From Verrucomicrobiia bacterium (GTDB taxonomy: Bacteria; Verrucomicrobiota; Verrucomicrobiia; Limisphaerales; UBA1319): a stretch of DNA of 7,129 nt. The stretch covers positions 1 through 7,129 of the forward strand of contig JADGRT010000149.1 of the NCBI GenBank assembly GCA_017880715.1, in the 5' to 3' direction. The notes under the pieces are model-generated. The model did not search any database. It was not told the origin of the DNA and was given only the letters and a program-made list of their open reading frames with translations. Below are positions 5,193 through 7,129 of this stretch, one piece after another. Every line of letters starts with the position of its first letter. The first letter of the stretch is position 1. Both the position numbers and the translations under genes were made by a program.

Positions 5193-6458
5193 CTAAATCC
5201 GTTCGAATTGCGGGATCTTCATCGATTCGCCGCCTTTCAAGGCGGATTGGTGCGCGACGATGCCAGGGACAGTATAGGCCAAAGCTTCATAAACATCGAC
5301 CGTGGGGCGGCGGCCGTGAACCAGGGCGTCGATGAACTCGTGCGTCAGGAAGGTGTGGGAGCCTTCGTGGCCGGTGTTGTGACGCAGGGGTTCAGGCAAC
5401 AAATCGGTCTTCCACCATTCGACCTGCTGGTATTTCTCGAAGGCCGCCGCCTGGCGCGCGAAGCCGGCGTCATCCTTTTCCATCTGGTCTCCGGAGCGCA
5501 CGATCACCGGGCCAACCCCATTGGGATGCGACGAGAAAAAGCTCATTTTGTCGCCGATCCACTGCGCGCGTTCGCAGCCCCGGTGCGCGCCTTTCCACCA
5601 AACGTTCATGCGGAAGGCGTGGCCCTTATTGGTGCGAAACATCGCGGATTCGTTCCAGAACGGATTACCGTAAACGTTGTCCTTGAGGAACTGGTTGTCG
5701 TCACCCCAACCGTGACAGACAACCTGCGTCAAACGCTCCCCGGTCACGCTGAGGAGTTGTGACGAACTATGGGTGGGATAATGCATGGGGGCCATCCCGT
5801 AGCGCCAGGTGCGCTGGCCATCAATGACATACAATACCTCCAGTCCATTGTGCTGATACTCGGCTTCGCAATAATAAAGGGAGCCGAATTTTCCCTCCTG
5901 GTAGAACTTTCGCGCGGACTGGGTGGACTGCTGGTAGTAGCCCGTTTCGGCCATCATGTATGTTAGACCGGACTTCTTGACGGTAGCGGCAAGCAGCTCG
6001 GCACGCTCCATCGTCGCCCAAGCTGCCGGCACTGCCGAAATGCAGTGCTTCCCGTGTTTCATGCATTCCACCACATGTTGCACGTGCAACGGGCCGTCAG
6101 TGAAAATGGCCACGGCGTCCACCTTCGGATCCTTCACCAACTCCTCGAGTGAAGGATAGGATTTCTCGCAGCGGTAGGTTTTCATCAAGTGCTCGCGCCG
6201 ATCCGCGCGCAGATCGCTCACCGCCTCCACGATGCAATCCGGATGCTCGTGCCATTGAAAATCGGCGCCAAAGCCACCGCCAACGATGGCCATGCGAACT
6301 TTCTTCGGGGAGGTGTCGGCGGCTACCAACCGTGGCACGGCCAGCGCCGAGGTCGCGGCCGCCAGGGCGCTCGTCTTGAGAAACTGCCGGCGACTGAACG
6401 GCAGGGCACCGCGGTTGGAAATGCTCGGTAATTCGTGATTGCTTGGGTATGGGTTCAT
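5193..6458 (-). CDS. Tat-exported Gfo/Idh/MocA family oxidoreductase
   Basis: This 421-aa protein has a twin-arginine signal: SRRQFLK at 22-28, then an alanine-rich stretch ending near VAA at 45-47. It should be exported folded with its NAD(P) cofactor. The Rossmann domain follows, with VRMAIVGGGFGADF (54-67; the glycine loop is GGGFG), an acidic strand end EAVSDL (78-83), SLEELVKDPKVDAVAIFTDG (103-122) and a C-terminal alpha/beta domain. The usual E-K-P motif after GKH is replaced by AVP (142-144), so the lysine normally linked to cofactor and catalysis is absent. A conserved GMAPMHYPTHSSSQLL block lies in the substrate half. The substrate is unknown, probably a sugar or cyclitol derivative as in the family. 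The ATG at 6458 has GAAAGG 6 nt upstream. It is the first gene of a pair with the DUF3748 gene; many planctomycete and verrucomicrobial genomes carry numerous such paralogues. Confidence 0.9.
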   Translation of the reverse strand: MNPYPSNHELPSISNRGALPFSRRQFLKTSALAAATSALAVPRLVAADTSPKKVRMAIVGGGFGADFQWHEHPDCIVEAVSDLRADRREHLMKTYRCEKSYPSLEELVKDPKVDAVAIFTDGPLHVQHVVECMKHGKHCISAVPAAWATMERAELLAATVKKSGLTYMMAETGYYQQSTQSARKFYQEGKFGSLYYCEAEYQHNGLEVLYVIDGQRTWRYGMAPMHYPTHSSSQLLSVTGERLTQVVCHGWGDDNQFLKDNVYGNPFWNESAMFRTNKGHAFRMNVWWKGAHRGCERAQWIGDKMSFFSSHPNGVGPVIVRSGDQMEKDDAGFARQAAAFEKYQQVEWWKTDLLPEPLRHNTGHEGSHTFLTHEFIDALVHGRRPTVDVYEALAYTVPGIVAHQSALKGGESMKIPQFERI

Positions 6459-6664
6459 GGTCTGCCTTTCTTAAGCAGCCTACGGAACTTAGCAAGAACA
6501 AAGTCCACGGCGTTTGGCGGAACACCCACTTTGAAGGCGATCGTGTTGTCGGTGAATCGAAACTGTCCAAGCTGATGGCGGAGCAGATTGCCGGGTTGAG
6601 AAACTGGGCCAAAGGCCGGGCCAGAATGGCCGCCTCGACGCTGACAGAATGCAAACTGCCGCCC

Positions 6665-7027
6665 CTAACTTAGCTCAACCACGGCGGCCAAAGCCTGGAC
6701 GATTTCTTCGAGTTCCTGCCGAGTGACCTGTCCCAGGCAGTCCATAAACCGGTCTAACGAAACGCTCCGAACTTGGAGGGCGTCGGCTGCCGACGTCTTG
6801 GTGAGTCCGTTTTGTTGCGTTGGTTCAAGCCGGACGTGCCAAATGTTCACCCCGAAGGCCGGGCTCCAATTCGTGATTGGAACAACCAGCTTCAACGGAA
6901 GTTTCCCAACGGCGTCGGAACTGATAACCAGCGCGGGGCGCTGCTTTTGGATTTCGGCTCCTTTGGTGGGGTCAAAATCCACCGTCCAGATTTCCCCGCG
7001 CTTGGGTTTTGGGCTACTCGTGCTCAA
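6665..7027 (-). CDS. mazF: MazF/PemK family endoribonuclease toxin
   Basis: From the TTG at 7027 this is a 120-aa protein of usual MazF length. It opens with KRGEIWTVDFDPTKGAEI (9-26), then QKQRPALVIS (27-36), VVPITNW (48-54) and a C-terminal FMDCLGQVTRQELEEI helix. Arg30 and Thr52 fall at the places of the catalytic Arg and Thr of Escherichia coli MazF, so it is probably active. MazF toxins cleave single-stranded mRNA at short motifs in the cytoplasm and are neutralised by an antitoxin encoded just upstream. The TTG has AAGGAGG 8 nt upstream and overlaps the antitoxin gene by 14 nt. In-frame ATGs at 7063 and 7105 lie deeper in the antitoxin gene, give unusually long N-termini, and the first has its AG-rich motif directly abutting it. 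Regulation is presumably by the usual toxin-antitoxin autorepression, whose operator lies outside the window. Confidence 0.9.
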   Translation of the reverse strand: MSTSSPKPKRGEIWTVDFDPTKGAEIQKQRPALVISSDAVGKLPLKLVVPITNWSPAFGVNIWHVRLEPTQQNGLTKTSAADALQVRSVSLDRFMDCLGQVTRQELEEIVQALAAVVELS

Positions 7028-7129
7028 GGATGTCTCCTCCTTGGAGTGATCGCCAGGATTCATCCTCCTCGTAGTGTTTACGGATTTGATCGGACTGTTC
7101 TTCAAGAATCCGGCGCCGCTCTTCCAGCG
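7014..7129 (-). CDS. Antitoxin partner of MazF, 3' end only
   Basis: The last 38 codons (7014-7127, stop TAG at 7014-7016) of a gene that enters from beyond the right edge are visible in the frame ending RSLQGGDILEHE. The segment is highly charged and helical (ERRRILEEQ, then RKHYEEDESW). This suits the flexible C-terminal toxin-wrapping tail of a type II antitoxin. The tight 14-nt overlap with the toxin gene supports the assignment. The DNA-binding N-terminus is missing, so its family (MazE/AbrB-like, ribbon-helix-helix or Phd-like) cannot be told. Confidence 0.75.
   Translation of the reverse strand, partial: LEERRRILEEQSDQIRKHYEEDESWRSLQGGDILEHE
7036..7042 (-). promoter_or_regulatory. Shine-Dalgarno that fixes a TTG start for mazF
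   Basis: AAGGAGG on the minus strand sits 8 nt before the TTG at 7027, inside the antitoxin coding sequence. Match and spacing are near ideal, better than for any ATG in the frame. A second AG-rich motif, GAGGAGG (7064-7070), directly abuts the ATG at 7063 with no spacer and is less likely to serve it. Confidence 0.65.

Noticed and set aside
6604..6624. Imperfect hairpin downstream of mazF as an intrinsic terminator
   Set aside because: The stem has an internal mismatch and no T-run follows on the minus strand.
6097..6654. 185-aa minus-strand frame overlapping the oxidoreductase start
   Set aside because: Most of it is the oxidoreductase N-terminal region read in another frame; the part upstream of 6458 shows no family pattern or ribosome binding site.
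6443..6673. 76-aa plus-strand frame in the gap before the oxidoreductase gene
   Set aside because: It has no ribosome binding site and no recognised domain, and it overlaps two minus-strand genes at its ends.

Overview
The window reads as a chromosomal stretch from a moderately GC-rich bacterium, most likely of the Verrucomicrobia/Planctomycetes group and probably Verrucomicrobia. This rests on three things: the style of the Tat-exported Gfo/Idh/MocA oxidoreductase, the two-hairpin intergenic repeats, and the general look of the proteins. It is an inference without any database search. No rRNA, tRNA, CRISPR array, transposase or phage gene was seen.

Layout from left to right. Positions 25-70 hold a REP-like two-hairpin repeat. 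Positions 141-1760 hold a compact three-gene minus-strand operon, transcribed in this order: an SPFH/band-7 membrane protein, an 8-nt-overlapping small ribbon-helix-helix (Arc-type) DNA-binding protein, and a small two-helix membrane protein with a bacterial PH domain. Its control region (about 1790-1850) has a recognisable sigma70-type promoter whose -10 box lies inside an 18-bp near-perfect palindrome. A second inverted repeat sits just downstream. The divergent intergenic region also carries a 60-bp two-hairpin element (1915-1974) closed by a perfect 10-bp inverted repeat. Positions 2085-3641 (+) encode a 518-aa protein with an N-terminal four-cysteine motif. It resembles SEC-C-type conserved hypotheticals but has no assigned function.

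A short convergent intergenic region with a perfect 16-bp tandem duplication separates this gene from a minus-strand pair. The pair is a Tat-signal Gfo/Idh/MocA family oxidoreductase (5193-6458), followed 41 nt downstream by a DUF3748/YidR-like beta-propeller protein (3772-5151). They look like a two-gene carbohydrate-related module, although one partner appears exported and the other cytoplasmic. The oxidoreductase has lost the usual EKP motif. The right edge (6665-7129) holds a type II toxin-antitoxin pair: a MazF/PemK endoribonuclease toxin, probably starting at a TTG codon, overlapped by the 3' end of its antitoxin, which runs out of the window. The 206 nt between the mazF stop and the oxidoreductase start hold no gene and no promoter I can defend.

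The most interesting unit is the SPFH / ribbon-helix-helix / PH-domain operon with its structured operator. It combines a membrane scaffold, a DNA-binding protein and a second membrane PH protein in one transcript. To my knowledge no function has been assigned to this combination.
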